This document shows, in pieces, positions 24,822 through 35,109 of a DNA stretch of 64,000 nucleotides (the first letter of the stretch is position 1; each line of letters opens with the position of its first letter). This DNA comes from Helicostylum pulchrum. Its lineage: Eukaryota; Mucoromycota; Mucoromycetes; Mucorales; Mucoraceae. The position numbers and the translations under genes were made by a program. The notes under the pieces are model-generated. The model saw nothing but the letters and a program-made list of their open reading frames with translations. It did not search any database and was not told where the DNA came from. The DNA lies in the NCBI GenBank assembly GCA_025677825.1, contig JAIXMO010000013.1, forward strand, positions 434,001-498,000, read 5' to 3'.

Positions 24822-26198
24822 ATGAGAGGAATGCATAGTGCTTTAGCGTCACCTAATCTAAATAGTTCACATACTAGTAGGTCTGGTTCACCATTTCCTT
24901 CTTTACCTTCGTCTCCGCCACTCTCGTCTGCAGATGATGTTACTACTATATTCGTAGTAGGTTTCCCTGACGATATGCAAGAAAGAGAATTTCAAAACAT
25001 GTTTATGTTTGCCAAAGGATTTGAAGCTGCTTCTTTAAAATGGCATCGCAAAGATCAACAGGAAGACCAAGATATGTGTCATGATACATTAAATAATAAG
25101 AAACAAATGGTAATACACAACGAAAAGAAAAAATATTTATAAATGAATAATATATACTCATAATATTATATATAGATTGGCTTTGCTAGGTTTCGTACTC
25201 GTCATGAAGCGGTTGAAGCTACAAATGAAATCAATGGTAAAAAGATCGATATGGAAAAGGGATGTATTCTTAAGGCAGAAATGGCCAAGAAGAATCTACA
25301 TATTAAAAGGGCAATGAATCCTTCTACTACTGCTACTCCAGCCAATAACTTGTTACTATCAGCCGTACAATTACCGGAACATTCTAGTTCTCCAATGACA
25401 ATTCTTACCCGAGGACTTAGCCATGCTCAACCAGATAGATCTCAGTCGAATAGTATGGACTATGAATCATTCTTACCTTTACCTAGTGATTTATTATCAC
25501 CGACTAGAAACTATAAGCATGATCCATTCCAGTTAAATGATACGGCACATACTCCTTCATTCAATGATTCCCTGTTCTGCATTCGGTCTCACTCATATGA
25601 TGGCCCTAACCAAAACTATCAAGACGACACGAATACTATAACCCCATTTCAATTCTTTTCAAAATCCGAATTGGATACCGATCCATTTCATTACATGTCA
25701 AAATCAACACCTGTTCCTCACCATGATTCAACAGCTCATCATCATAATATATTTAATCATCAAGTAGAAGATCTTGCCTTAAATGGTCGCAAAAATTCGG
25801 TACATACAATTGAAAGGTCTTCAAGTGCTTTATCTAATTCTTTCCGCACAGCTTGCTCTGCAAACCAGAATCCTCCTTGTAATACGCTCTATGTAGGTAA
25901 TTTGCCTCCTTCGACAAGTGAAGATGAGTTGCGTTCCTTGTTTGAAACTTGTGAAGGGTATAAGCGTATGTGCTTCCGTAATAAGCCTCAAGGGCCCATG
26001 TGCTTTGTAGAGTTTGAGGATGTTGTGTATGCTACGCAGGCTATGAACGAGCATCAAGGTCATTTGTTATCGAATTCTGTTAAAGGCGGCATTCGTCTCT
26101 CATTTTCTAAAAATCCATTGTTTATTAAGCCTAGTAAAGAAGCTGATATCTCATTTAATTTTAAACAAATGGGAACTGCTTTATTAGCTGACTTGTAA
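24822..26198 (+). CDS. Whi3/Scw1-type RNA-binding protein with two RRMs
   Basis: Two exons joined across about 25110-25175 give roughly 437 aa. A Ser/Pro-rich N-terminus precedes RRM1 ([20 protein letters not shown], then [15 protein letters not shown]). A long disordered Ser/His/Asn-rich linker leads to a C-terminal RRM2 with RNP motifs LYVGNLPPS and [12 protein letters not shown]. The distinctive tail [13 protein letters not shown] is strongly typical of the Whi3/Scw1 group. Family members bind mRNAs in the cytoplasm and affect cell size, cell-wall integrity or hyphal growth. The N-terminal RRM has non-canonical aromatic positions, as in relatives. No frame damage. A T-rich 5' flank lies upstream. 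Confidence 0.85.
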
Positions 26199-26776
26199 TC
26201 ATCATTTCTTCTCATTTCTATATACATTCTTATAGCATCTTTTTCTTTCTCTTCAAATAAATATTATTTTTGCATTTTTTAAAAAAAAAGTACGCATACT
26301 AAAGAGGTTTCGTATGGTTTGAATCAACGTTTTGCGGCAGAAAGATTTTTTTTTTTTTTTTTTTGCTCAAGGTTAATTATGGATCCGGTTTTACTTTTTT
26401 TTTTTTTGAAACATTTTAACAAATGGTCAAAACGCACCCCCTTTCTCTCAATAAAATTTTTACTGTTTATGACATTTATTGATACAATCTTGTGCCATGG
26501 AAAGCAAAAAAGTGCAGTTTAGTAATTTATCTTAAAAAAAATACTCTTGTTTATAACTTCTTGTTATTTTGCTTCTTTTTTTTCTTAATGAGTTCTAGTA
26601 CATCATAAGGTGAATAAAGCAGTAGGAGTTTTTTTTTTTCTTTTTCGCGTGTCCATAAAAGCAGTTGTACTACTTTATCCAGGTACGAAAAAAACTGCTG
26701 ACCTAAAAGTCTAGGCTTAAAACCGCCATCATTCTTTTTTTTTTTGGTTTATTTTTCTCTTTTCTTTATTCTAAAA
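26199..26776. other. Intergenic, homopolymer-rich
   Basis: Contains T17-18 at about 26347-26364 and several other T tracts. An A/T-rich open frame at 26319-26522 looks like chance. No gene recognised. Confidence 0.5.
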
Positions 26777-28763
26777 ATGTTGTTTCATACTATTCCCAAG
26801 CATATAGATAATTCTTTAGAGGTAAAAGAAAAAAACACAAGTTAAATAAAGACGTTAGTGTATTCATTTAAGGGTTAAAAAGTATCTTCGAGTTGAAGAA
26901 CTAAAAGAAATGTCGTTGGCAGAAATTATTGAAATTTGCCAGGAAAGAAATTTACCAACAGAAGGAGACAAATCGCAGTTGATTAGTGATTTGCTATTTT
27001 GGGTAAAAAAAAAAAAAGTTATTTGTTTGATGATGGGAGTATTTATTTATTTTGGAGTAGAAAGATCATACAAGACCTATACCTGCACCTTCTACACCAC
27101 AGCTCAACTCTTTATCAGATCTTCAAAATTTAGATACAATTCAACAAAGTGACCGTGCCCTTTTAAATTCGAAAGAGTTTACTATGTTATTTTTAGATGA
27201 GGATTCTCCAAGTTTAGATATACCTTATCAAGACTTGATACTTGGTGAAAAGCTTGGAAGTGGAGGATTTAAAGATTGTTATAAAGGTATGTTTATGCTT
27301 GATAACCATTACTTTTTTTTAATCGTTTTTTTTTTTTGGGAGTAGGTGTTTACAAAGGAGTAAGTTTTTTTTTCCAATATTGTATTTTTATTCAGTGTAC
27401 ATAACACATATATAATAGGAAACGGTAGCTATTGGAGAATTGAGGTTGACTCATTTTAGCGAATCCGACTTGGCTGAAGTAAAGCATGAAATCAACGTGT
27501 TAAAGTAACCAAAGTTTTATTTTTTTGAAGGTCATTCTACTTAACCTTAACTTTAGACAACTGCGACATGAAAATGTGATCAAGTTTATAGGTGTTTGTA
27601 CGCATCCAAGTCACCTGTGTATAGTGACTGAGATTTGCGCAAAAGGTGATTTATTTGATGTCATTCGAACGTTTCCAAGGCCTAGTTTTGCACAGCAGGT
27701 CACGTACATGTACGATATTGCATTAGGTGTATCTTATTTACATACAAGAAGGTGAATATATTAAAAAAAAAGAAGAAAAAAAAAACTTTCATATAATTAA
27801 TTTACTTTTTTATATATGTTTAGGCCTTCGATTATTCATAGAGTAAGTTTGAAAAAGATTTTTTTAAAAAAAAAAATTGACACTTTTAAGTGCTAAATGT
27901 TATACATAGGATCTTAAATCTATGAATATATTGGTAAAGTATAAATACACAACAATTACAACATTATACTGAGATAAAATAGATTTCACAAGATGATAGA
28001 GCAAAGATAAATGATTTCGGTTTAGCACGAATCCGGCCAAAAGCTAATTCATTTATACATACACAATGTGGTACGCCCAATTGGTATGTGTGTGTGTGTG
28101 TGTGTAAAAAAAATATACATCTATTGTCACTAAATTAAATTTCTTATAACATTTTTTATTTAGGCAAGGTAAAAAAAGAAAAACATATCTTTGCATTTCT
28201 CATTTTTTCTTAACATATACACGTAGCCCCTGAATATTGGACAGTTAATCCTAGCTATACTGAAAAAGTAAAAGAGAACATGATTACTTTTTTTTATACT
28301 GTATTAACAATTTTTATACATAGGTGGATGTAAATGTTGGTCTTATTTGTAATGTAATATTTGTTATTGATTTTTTCTTTAGGTTTATGCTTGTGCACTT
28401 ATATTCTGGGAAATTATGACTTGGGGCGCTTATGGTTATCCTTTTGAAAGTAATAATGAAAAACACCTATTTTAAAAAAAGAAAAAAACTAAAAAAAAAA
28501 ATGATGATAGATTTGGCAGGACATGCATTATATGTTGCTGTGAAACAACACGACATACGACCTCCTATGTCTAAACTTACTAGCCTATACCCGCGCAACC
28601 TGCTTGTATTGGTCATGGAGATGTGGGAAACAGACCCATCACTGGTAAAAAAAAACCCCCCTTACATATATATTTTTATACTGTTTTCTAACACTTTTTA
28701 TAATATATACAGCGACCTTCAATGAGCCACGTTATTGATAGACTGTCAACCTATTTACCTTGA
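26777..28763 (+). CDS. SAP-domain TKL-type protein kinase with WNK-like lysine position
   Basis: Spliced product about 360 aa. An N-terminal SAP-like motif (LRVEELKEMSLAEIIEICQE, then GDKSQLISDLL) suggests nucleic-acid or chromatin binding. The kinase domain has the glycine loop GSGGFKDCYKG, VAIGEL, QLRHENVIKFIG, the hinge EICAKGDL, IHRDLKSMNIL, NDFGLAR, CGTPNWQAPEYW and DVYACALIFWEI. The HRD Asp, Asn and DFG Asp are present. The usual beta-3 Lys of VAIK is Gly (codon GGA near 27437), while Lys sits in the glycine loop at the position used by WNK kinases. Exons include 27346-27359 (14 bases), 27824-27842 (19), 27910-27933 (24), 28164-28168 (5) and 28324-28329 (6); all phases close. Probably an active Ser/Thr or Tyr kinase of unknown pathway. 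Confidence 0.85.
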
Positions 28764-28864
28764 GAGAGAAAAAAATAAACTTTTTTTATTATATATATTT
28801 TTTTTAATGTGGAGAAAAAAGAAAATTTCGTTGTGTTTTCGAAATATGTTGTGTTTGGGGGGGA

Positions 28865-30170
28865 TTATTTTTTACTAAGACTTCTACGTCTTGAAATAGA
28901 TCGAGAATAAGATCTAGATCTACTGCTACGTTTATAAGGTGATCTGCTACGTCTGATAGGGCTTCTGCTACGACTTAAGGAAGCTCTACTACGTCTGATA
29001 GGGGATCTATTACGTCTGACGGGTGATCTACTACGTCTGACGGGTGATCTACTACGTCTGACGGGTGATCTGCTACGTCTGATGGGTGATCTGCTACGTC
29101 GAGGAGATCTGCTACGTCGAGGAGATCTACTACGGCTTCTGCTGGGAGTTAAACTTCTGGAATAACTTCTGCTGCGAGAATAACTTCTGCTGCGAGAGTA
29201 ACTGCGGCCGCGGGAGTAAGATCTCTTTCTTCCTCTGGAATAACTACGAGATGGAGATCTGGAGCGTGAGTAAGAGTAACGTCTGCCGCGACGGACTGGT
29301 GAACGGGATACCGAACGGGAATAACGTCTGCCTCTGTTGCCACCACCGCCACCGCCGAAACGGTCTCCACGAGGTCCTCCACGAATATCTCTTCTAACAG
29401 GAGGAACATAACGTCCTAAATAAAGAAAAAAATATTAGATGGCCCTATCTCTTTCTTTCTCTTATGTTTGTATTGAATTTACCTCTTGGGGGTGAAGGTG
29501 AACGGGATTTCTCACGACGCTTAGGCGCAGGAACGCAAGCAATTATTTTACCATCTAATTGAGCCTATAGATATTTAAAAAAAAAGAAAACCCCAAAATT
29601 AATCAATACACGTTAAATAGGTATAGATATACAGAACGACTTGAAAATACTTTACATTATCCATATAACTAATAGCTTTATCTGCTTCTTCTTGAGTTTC
29701 AAAATCAATATATGCTTTTCCTTTATTCGTATTCACTAGATTTAAAAAAAAAGTTTTTAATTGTTGGTTTGTTTGGAGAGGAAGAGGTATATATTACTTA
29801 CAGATTTTGTTGATAGGGAATTGAAGAAGAGTGATTTTACCATACTGACTGAAAATCTCTTGGACGTGTTCTTCTGTGACATTGCGCGTCAAGTTAGTAA
29901 CAAGAATAGAGTGAAGATGTTCAGGACTAGGAGATCGTGAATGTCTTGAACGAGATCGAGAGAGTGGTGAACGCGAACGATTCTTTGAAATGGAACGACG
30001 ACGTGGAGATGGTGATCTTGAATAACGAGATCTTGATGAAGCCCTATTTTTTTTTTAGAATAAGTTAGTTCAAATCTCCCCCTAAACTAGGACGTTTTTT
30101 TTTTTTTTTTGCTGCTTCTTTCTTGTGTAAAGTGGAAAGGAAGTATATCTTTGCTCTATCGTACTTACAT
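28865..30170 (-). CDS. RNPS1-like SR-rich RRM protein (exon junction/splicing factor)
   Basis: Layout is SR-rich N-terminus, one RRM, then a long RS/RSP tail. The RRM has ILVTNLTRNVTEEHVQEIF, YGKITLLQFP, KGKAYIDFETQEEADKAIS and LDGKIIA. The LTRNVTxxHxxEIF pattern is characteristic of RNPS1, a nuclear activator of splicing that joins the ASAP/PSAP and exon-junction complexes. The tail from about 29440 to 28868 is Gly/Arg then Arg-Ser repeats, partly built from 21-base DNA units encoding RRSRSPV. The reading frame begins MASSRSRYSR. Its ATG is split: AT is 30170-30169, a GT-AG intron occupies 30168-30044, and G is 30043. No other in-frame ATG precedes the RRM in exon 2. The 5' UTR is not defined. 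Confidence 0.85.
28920..29115 (-). repeat. 21-base coding repeat in RS tail
   Basis: Tandem 21-base units (on the plus strand GATCTACTACGTCTGACGGG plus T) encode the heptad RRSRSPV or RRSRSPI on the minus strand. At least six units are nearly identical in the centre and decay toward both ends. This indicates recent slippage expansion or contraction in the RS domain. Confidence 0.85.
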
Positions 30171-31330
30171 TATAGTTTTTTTTTACAAAAAAAATAAAAA
30201 TGTACTAGTTGGAAAAAGAAGAGAGAAAAAAATTGAAAGGAATTTTCTGGCTCTTTTAAATGTACGTCACTAACATCGCTACAGACACACCTTTACGATC
30301 AAAATGGTCTTTTTAAAAAGAAATCAAATAATGTTGGGAATAACACGATGCCTTTATATCTAATTGTTTTAAAAAGCTGGTTGATTATATTATCTTTCTT
30401 CTAGCCGGTGTGGTAGTATACGGTTCGTTATATACTCGTATTAGAGCAGGCTCTCTAATGGATTGGTTCTGTGCTTCGGCCTACTAACTAAGCGCCCATT
30501 TATTTACTAATGGCTGTACCAGAAGGTTAGTCAGATATGGTTCTTAAATCTAAAAGATGTTACGGAAAATTCAGGGGGTAATAGGGCTAACAGATGTGTT
30601 GTAATAAATATAATCATAACTACAACGCAAAGTAGACATTTCCTTATCTTTTTTTCGATTAAACTATCTTTGGGGCCTTTAACAGTATCGAAGTTAAAAA
30701 TCCATCATAAAAAAAGTTCTCGGATAACCTTTCGTATTTTTTTTAGCGCCTAGCGTTTAAGATATCACAGAAAAAAAACCACAAAATGACAGACATGGAA
30801 ATCCTTCCGATTAGATTGTACATGTTTGCAACTAGTAGACATCAATGATAACATAAAAAAAACGCATTTCTGCTATGTTAAGATTATGCGACGAACTCAA
30901 GCGGAGTTAGTTATGAGGCAGCACAGTAACATTTGACTTCAAGTTCAGATCAAACATGTACTGCGCTTTAGTCTGACAAGAGTGAGTCAATGCGTGCTTG
31001 GATCACGCGTATTAAATATCCTAGCAATGTTAACAGAAACAAAACAAAACAAAAGTATAAAAAAAAGAGACCAGACTTTTTATTGAGAAAATTGAATTTG
31101 CAGTAAAAAAAAAAGATTGTATGTAGAATGTTAAATGATAATATTATTATGAATTTACAATGTTGAAGCTAGAAAAAGAAGGAGGAGGAGGCAGAATAAT
31201 TTTACCAACAGTTGGAATGATAGATTTTCTTTCTTTCTTTTTTTTTTGGTACTGAAAAAAGAGAAAAAAAGAAGAAGAAAAAAAGGAAAAAGTCTAAAAA
31301 GAGGAAGGAGGTGTGTGATTGCTGCCGTAT
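30171..31330. other. Intergenic, no gene recognised
   Basis: A 1.2-kb spacer. The stretch 30390-31040 is less A/T-skewed than other spacers and lacks long open frames on either strand. I looked for tRNA-like arms and U6-like starts and found none convincing. The right end (31180-31300) is A/G-rich, probably the 3' flank of the SR-type RRM gene. Confidence 0.45.
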
Positions 31331-32499
31331 TTAAAGATCATCATAACTTGTTAAAACTCTACCAGCTGGAATAGCAGTTGTGATGGGAGGATAGCTATGG
31401 TCTTCTAATTTCATAAGTGTAGATGAACGTCTGCGACTATAACTGTTGTAAGATGCTTCCTTTGCCATCAGTCCATCCTCGTCTTGCCAAGGTACATTAC
31501 CAAATCCAACCTTGTTTCTCTCGGGTATTTTAGCGCGATTGACTACTATATATATTAGATATTTGTCTCTTTTTTTCCCATTATATAACTGCTATCCTTT
31601 TTTTTTACCTTTAATGTGTCTAGACCCTACCAATGCACCATGCATACTTTGAATAGCAGCCAAAGCGGCTTCCTTCTTTTCGTATGTAACGAAGCCATAA
31701 CTATTTTATATCAGTAAAATAATAATAATCTTCTAACAACAAAAAACCTTACTCTTTTCCTTCAACAAGTTTAACATCCTCAAGAGGTCCAAAACGAGAA
31801 AATATTGTCTCGATTTGTTCTACTGTAACATCTTCCAAATCACCAATATATACTTTTGTAGGATAAAATTCAGTATCGATGTATTGTGCAGCCTCCGTAT
31901 ATAACTAGTAAATAAGGGTGTTAGTGACCGTATTGGATGTATGAGGTAGAATTGTAAAAAGCTTACGTCTCCTCCAGTTCCTCTGGCTTGATGACGTTGA
32001 GCGCCATGGTGAGATCTGTGAGTACTTCTACGGTGTCTAGGTCTACTGGTACTACGCTGACGGTCATAATCACTGTCGGAATCGGAATGGTAGCGACGGT
32101 AAGAACGTCGAGGTGAACGGGAACTGGAAGAAGAAGATCTTCTTCGGTGGCGTCTACTTTGATATCTATCACGCTCATTACTATCCGATCTATTGTCGTA
32201 CTCTCCGTCTTCCGATCGCTCAGACTTGAACTTTTCTCTGCGACGTTTAACTCTACCAAACTCGTCTAGTTCCTCTTCGTCACTTTGAGGACTAGCAGAT
32301 CTATTTTTCTGGTGTTAAAAAAAGAGTTTTGTATGTATTGAGTTAGTTTTTTTCTTTTACAATATGCTAACCTTCTTCTATCTTCTTTTGCAAGACTAGA
32401 TCTTCTTTCGGTGGACTGAGAGAAAGAAAAAAAAAGGTTAAAGGCTTGGTTTGTTGTTGTTCTTTTTTATAAAAGTCTTACTTTGTCTTCACTAGACAT
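31331..32499 (-). CDS. SR-rich protein with one RRM
   Basis: Starts MSSEDK and has at least six exons. The N-terminal third is a low-complexity Arg/Ser/Asp/Glu region (DEFGRVKRRREKF, RRHRRRSSSSSSRSPRR). The RRM follows: KVYIGDLEDVTVEQIETIF, FGPLEDVKLVEGKEYGFVTY and AALAAIQSMHG. It ends in HIKVNRAKIPERNKVGFG, then a short Ser/Pro C-terminus PPITTAIPAGRVLTSYDDL. SR-type RRM proteins act in nuclear pre-mRNA splicing or export. The precise orthologue is not recognised. It is separated by about 1.2 kb from the RNPS1-like gene and is transcribed in the same direction. Confidence 0.7.
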
Positions 32500-32921
32500 T
32501 ATTGAGATATACGTATATACAAGTGAACTTTGTTTCTAGAGAAATGAAAAAGTTTTCTTTATTTGTCGAGAAAAAAAAAAAAAAAAAGACAATGACAGTG
32601 ACTGCCAAATCATTTTTTTTTTTTCTCTCATGCAAACTTAAAAACACCATTTGAGAAGGTTACCATGGTACCCTTTTTTTTATTTTCTTTTTTTAGCGTA
32701 AAATCTATAACGACGCGATCTTTTTCTTGGCAACAAAAATAGGGAACCTCATATTATTTTACCGGACATAATTAATGGTAAATTACCTTCTTCGTTTGCT
32801 CCTTTTCAAAGCAGCATATTATTTACTATTGATATCCTTTCGTTTTTTTCCTACTTATTATATGTTCCGGAAAAGGAAATATGTCAAAAATTTAAGCTTT
32901 TCCTCTCAAAAACGTGACATG

Positions 32922-32938
32922 CACGTGAAAGTCACGTG
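32922..32938. promoter_or_regulatory. Paired CACGTG E-boxes
   Basis: Two perfect CACGTG palindromes at 32922-32927 and 32933-32938, five bases apart, form GCACGTGAAAGTCACGTGAT. They lie about 50 bases upstream of the tRNA-Leu and 420 bases upstream of the RRM gene start. CACGTG is the known site of bHLH factors such as Cbf1 or Pho4 in fungi. Which gene is served is not clear. Confidence 0.55.
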
Positions 32939-32985
32939 ATTTATACATTTTTGATATAATTAACAAATGTAAAATAACCAAATAA

Positions 32986-33068
32986 GGAAAGATGGCCGAG
33001 TTGGTCTAAGGCGTCACGTTAAGGTCGTGATCTCTTCGGAGGCGTGGGTTCAAATCCCACTCTTTTCA
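32986..33068 (+). tRNA. tRNA-Leu (anticodon AAG)
   Basis: An 83-base type-II tRNA. Acceptor GGAAAGA pairs with TCTTTTC (one G-T pair), discriminator A at 33068. The D arm starts GCCGAGTTGGTC. Anticodon stem TCACG/CGTGA closes a seven-base loop TTAAGGT with anticodon AAG, decoding CUU Leu. A long variable arm holds CTCTTCGGAG. T arm is GTGGG, TTCAAAT, CCCAC. No intron. T-rich Pol III terminator (TTTTGTTTT) follows at about 33070. The internal A and B boxes (TGGCCGAGTTGG, GGTTCAAATCC) fit Pol III transcription. Confidence 0.97.
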
Positions 33069-34090
33069 CTTTTGTTTTGCGTTCGAAACGAATGCAGTGT
33101 GTGTAGTTGTTTCGTTGTGGAAGAGAAAGAAGTGAATTGATACTGTTAGAATTTGGTATTGTTGTCGTGTCTTGGCTGGTGGTTATAACTCTTTTGTTAA
33201 TATGTGTTAAAGGATAAAACCAAAAGTATAATTAAAAGGTTAAAAGATAGATAGAGTTTATTAATTCGAACACTGTTCTTTTTATATCAGTTTGTGACTA
33301 TTACAATTTATGACTACGACATTGTTAATCAATAGATAGTGTGGTAAAGTATAATAAAAGGATAATAAGGTAATAGTAAGGAAAATGAGCACTAGTTCCT
33401 GTCTTATAAGTAGAACGACTTAGGTAAATAAAGAGTTTTGGTAAAAAGTACAATGGAAAATAAGATCCAAGGGAATTCAGGAACAAAATAAAGTATAAGG
33501 AAAAGATAGAATAAAAGAGCTAGTTTAAAGGTCTTTTATAAATAAAAGGAAGTCTATTTAAGATTAAGTTGTTGACAAAATATGAATTGATTTTTATTAA
33601 AATATGATTTTAGTTGGAGGTATTTATACGTTTTATAGGATTATTACAAAAGAAATTATTTAGAGAAAAAGAGAAATAAAGTTTAAAACAGCTATCCTCT
33701 TCAAAGAGGATAGCTCTTCAATGAGCATAGTTCACTAAAATAGCGCAACAAGAGGAAATCGAAGACGTTGTGTAACAATATGAAAAAAAAGAAACTAGTT
33801 TCTGTTTTACGCGTATACCGAATGAGTAAATAGAAAAAGGGTTAGTTGCTTTAAAATTAAGCTTTTTTTTTTAAGGTTGCAGATCATTTCTGGTTCTTTA
33901 AAAAAATTATTTTACAAACGTCGAGATATTAACATGTATCAGTTGGTTATAACTGGTAGTCTTTAAGTTTTACTTGTTCGTTTTTACTGTTACCTCTCAG
34001 CTACACACATAAGGTTGCAACTGCGTATATGAAAAAATAGAGGTAGTAATTTGTTATAAAAGGAACTCGGCTTGTTTTTTGTTAGACAAA
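33069..34090. other. Intergenic with a perfect inverted repeat
   Basis: A/T-rich spacer with no open frame of note. It contains an 11-base perfect inverted repeat, GCTATCCTCTT at 33691-33701 and AAGAGGATAGC at 33704-33714, with a two-base loop. The rest shows simple A/G-rich sequence only. Confidence 0.5.
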
Positions 34091-34200
34091 ACGTTCATTT
34101 TTCAAAAGTTTTCACATCTTTTTCTTTACTTTAAAATATTATTCATCTGTAGCTTAATGATGTTCTTAATAAAAATACCTAGTTTAAAGAGGAATAGCTT
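34091..34200. repeat. Direct repeat R3, left copy
   Basis: Shares TTTTTCAAAAGTTTTCACA, ACTTTAAAATATTATT and TTCTTAATAAAAATA with 34695-34800 in the same order and orientation, with small gaps. The two copies bracket an accessory gene fragment. Confidence 0.65.
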
Positions 34201-34261
34201 TTAAAAGGCGTGCGACTGGCAAAAATGTCGCAGCGTAGAAGTCTTCCTGTCTTCAAGATTC

Positions 34262-34646
34262 GTGACCATACAACAGAAGGTCGCGGGGAAGACTCCTTCG
34301 TCCATGACATATCGGCCCCCCTTCTTGATGTTTAGCTTGGATGCTAATGTAAAGGACTTCTGGGCGAATATCAGCTTGACAAGTTCATTTAAAGATATCA
34401 AGCCAAATTTTGGCGTCTACATAAATGAATTCTCGAGTCTTGACGGCCAAATTCAAACCTCTTGATGGCCGTCAAAAACTGGCGAATGATCAAGTGAAAA
34501 TTGGAAAAGAGATGAAGATTATGCTAAACGAATTATTAAAAGTTGGTATTGAGGATCCAGTTGTATCCGGTATACTAGTTATGGACGATCTTATTTATAC
34601 GTTCAAGATGCATTTTTCTGGACCCAAGATATACACCATGACTTAG
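34262..34646 (+). pseudogene. Fragment of a Mucorales accessory gene
   Basis: Two overlapping frames on the plus strand. The first covers KDFWANISLTSSFKDIKPNF. The second, from 34425, covers LDGRQKLANDQVKIGKEMK, LLKVGIEDPVVSGILVMDD and FSGPKIYTMT. The pattern KLANDxVKIGKxMK...VVxGILV...GPxIYxM is one I recall from large uncharacterised Mucorales proteins, probably the same family as the relic at 58701-59073. There is no start exon and no continuation after the TAG at 34644-34646, so it is a truncated piece. The link is from memory and needs a search. Confidence 0.45.
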
Positions 34647-34694
34647 ATTTCTGCTACACCCGTCACTAAAGGTGCGTCTGGTGTGGAAATTTTT

Positions 34695-34800
34695 TGTTCG
34701 TTTTTCAAAAGTTTTCACACCTATTTCTCGTCGATTCTTTTACTTTAAAATATTATTATCAATAGCGTAAATGATATTCTTAATAAAAATATCAAGTTCA
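34695..34800. repeat. Direct repeat R3, right copy
   Basis: Partner of 34091-34200, about 600 bases apart, roughly four-fifths identical by eye. Could be a tandem segmental duplication or the ends of a small element. No clear terminal dinucleotides were identified. Confidence 0.65.
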
Positions 34801-35055
34801 AAGAAGACTGAATCGTCCCAAAAAAAATAAAAAACAAATAAACTTTTAAAAAAATAGAAGTGAAACAAGTAGATCTATTAGCTACTCGCAACTTTTTTCA
34901 AAAGTTGAATAACTTAAAACAGCTTTTTTTTCTTCTGGGAACTGTTACTCTATCTATAAACTCTTTATATATTAAACCAATTATCAGTACTTAAATTCAT
35001 TAAATAAAAAACATTATCCTGTTATCTTTAACTACCTTTGTAACTTTTTATTTTT

Positions 35056-35109
35056 AACTTGTGACCGTAAAATAACTTGCGACCGTAAAATAACTTGCGA
35101 CCGTAAAAT
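35056..35109. repeat. 18-base tandem repeat x3
   Basis: Three adjacent copies of AACTTGCGACCGTAAAAT; the first has T for C at position 7. They lie 330 bases upstream of the Hsp70-like gene. Because the unit contains a GCGACCGTAAAA block, it could be a repeated protein-binding site, but nothing proves that. Confidence 0.85.

Noticed and set aside
29149..29409. Long minus-strand frame rich in Val/Glu/Ala across the RNPS1 RS region
   Set aside because: It is an alternative frame of the repetitive RS-coding exon; the Arg-Ser frame is the one that joins the RRM.
30390..30520. Possible small nuclear RNA (GTGCTTCGGCC stretch)
   Set aside because: Looks superficially like the U6 5' region but lacks the rest of U6; no second structural match.
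31963..32259. 98-codon minus-strand frame inside the SR-type RRM gene
   Set aside because: Out of frame with the RRM; the overlapping Arg/Ser-rich frame splices correctly to KVYIGDLEDV.
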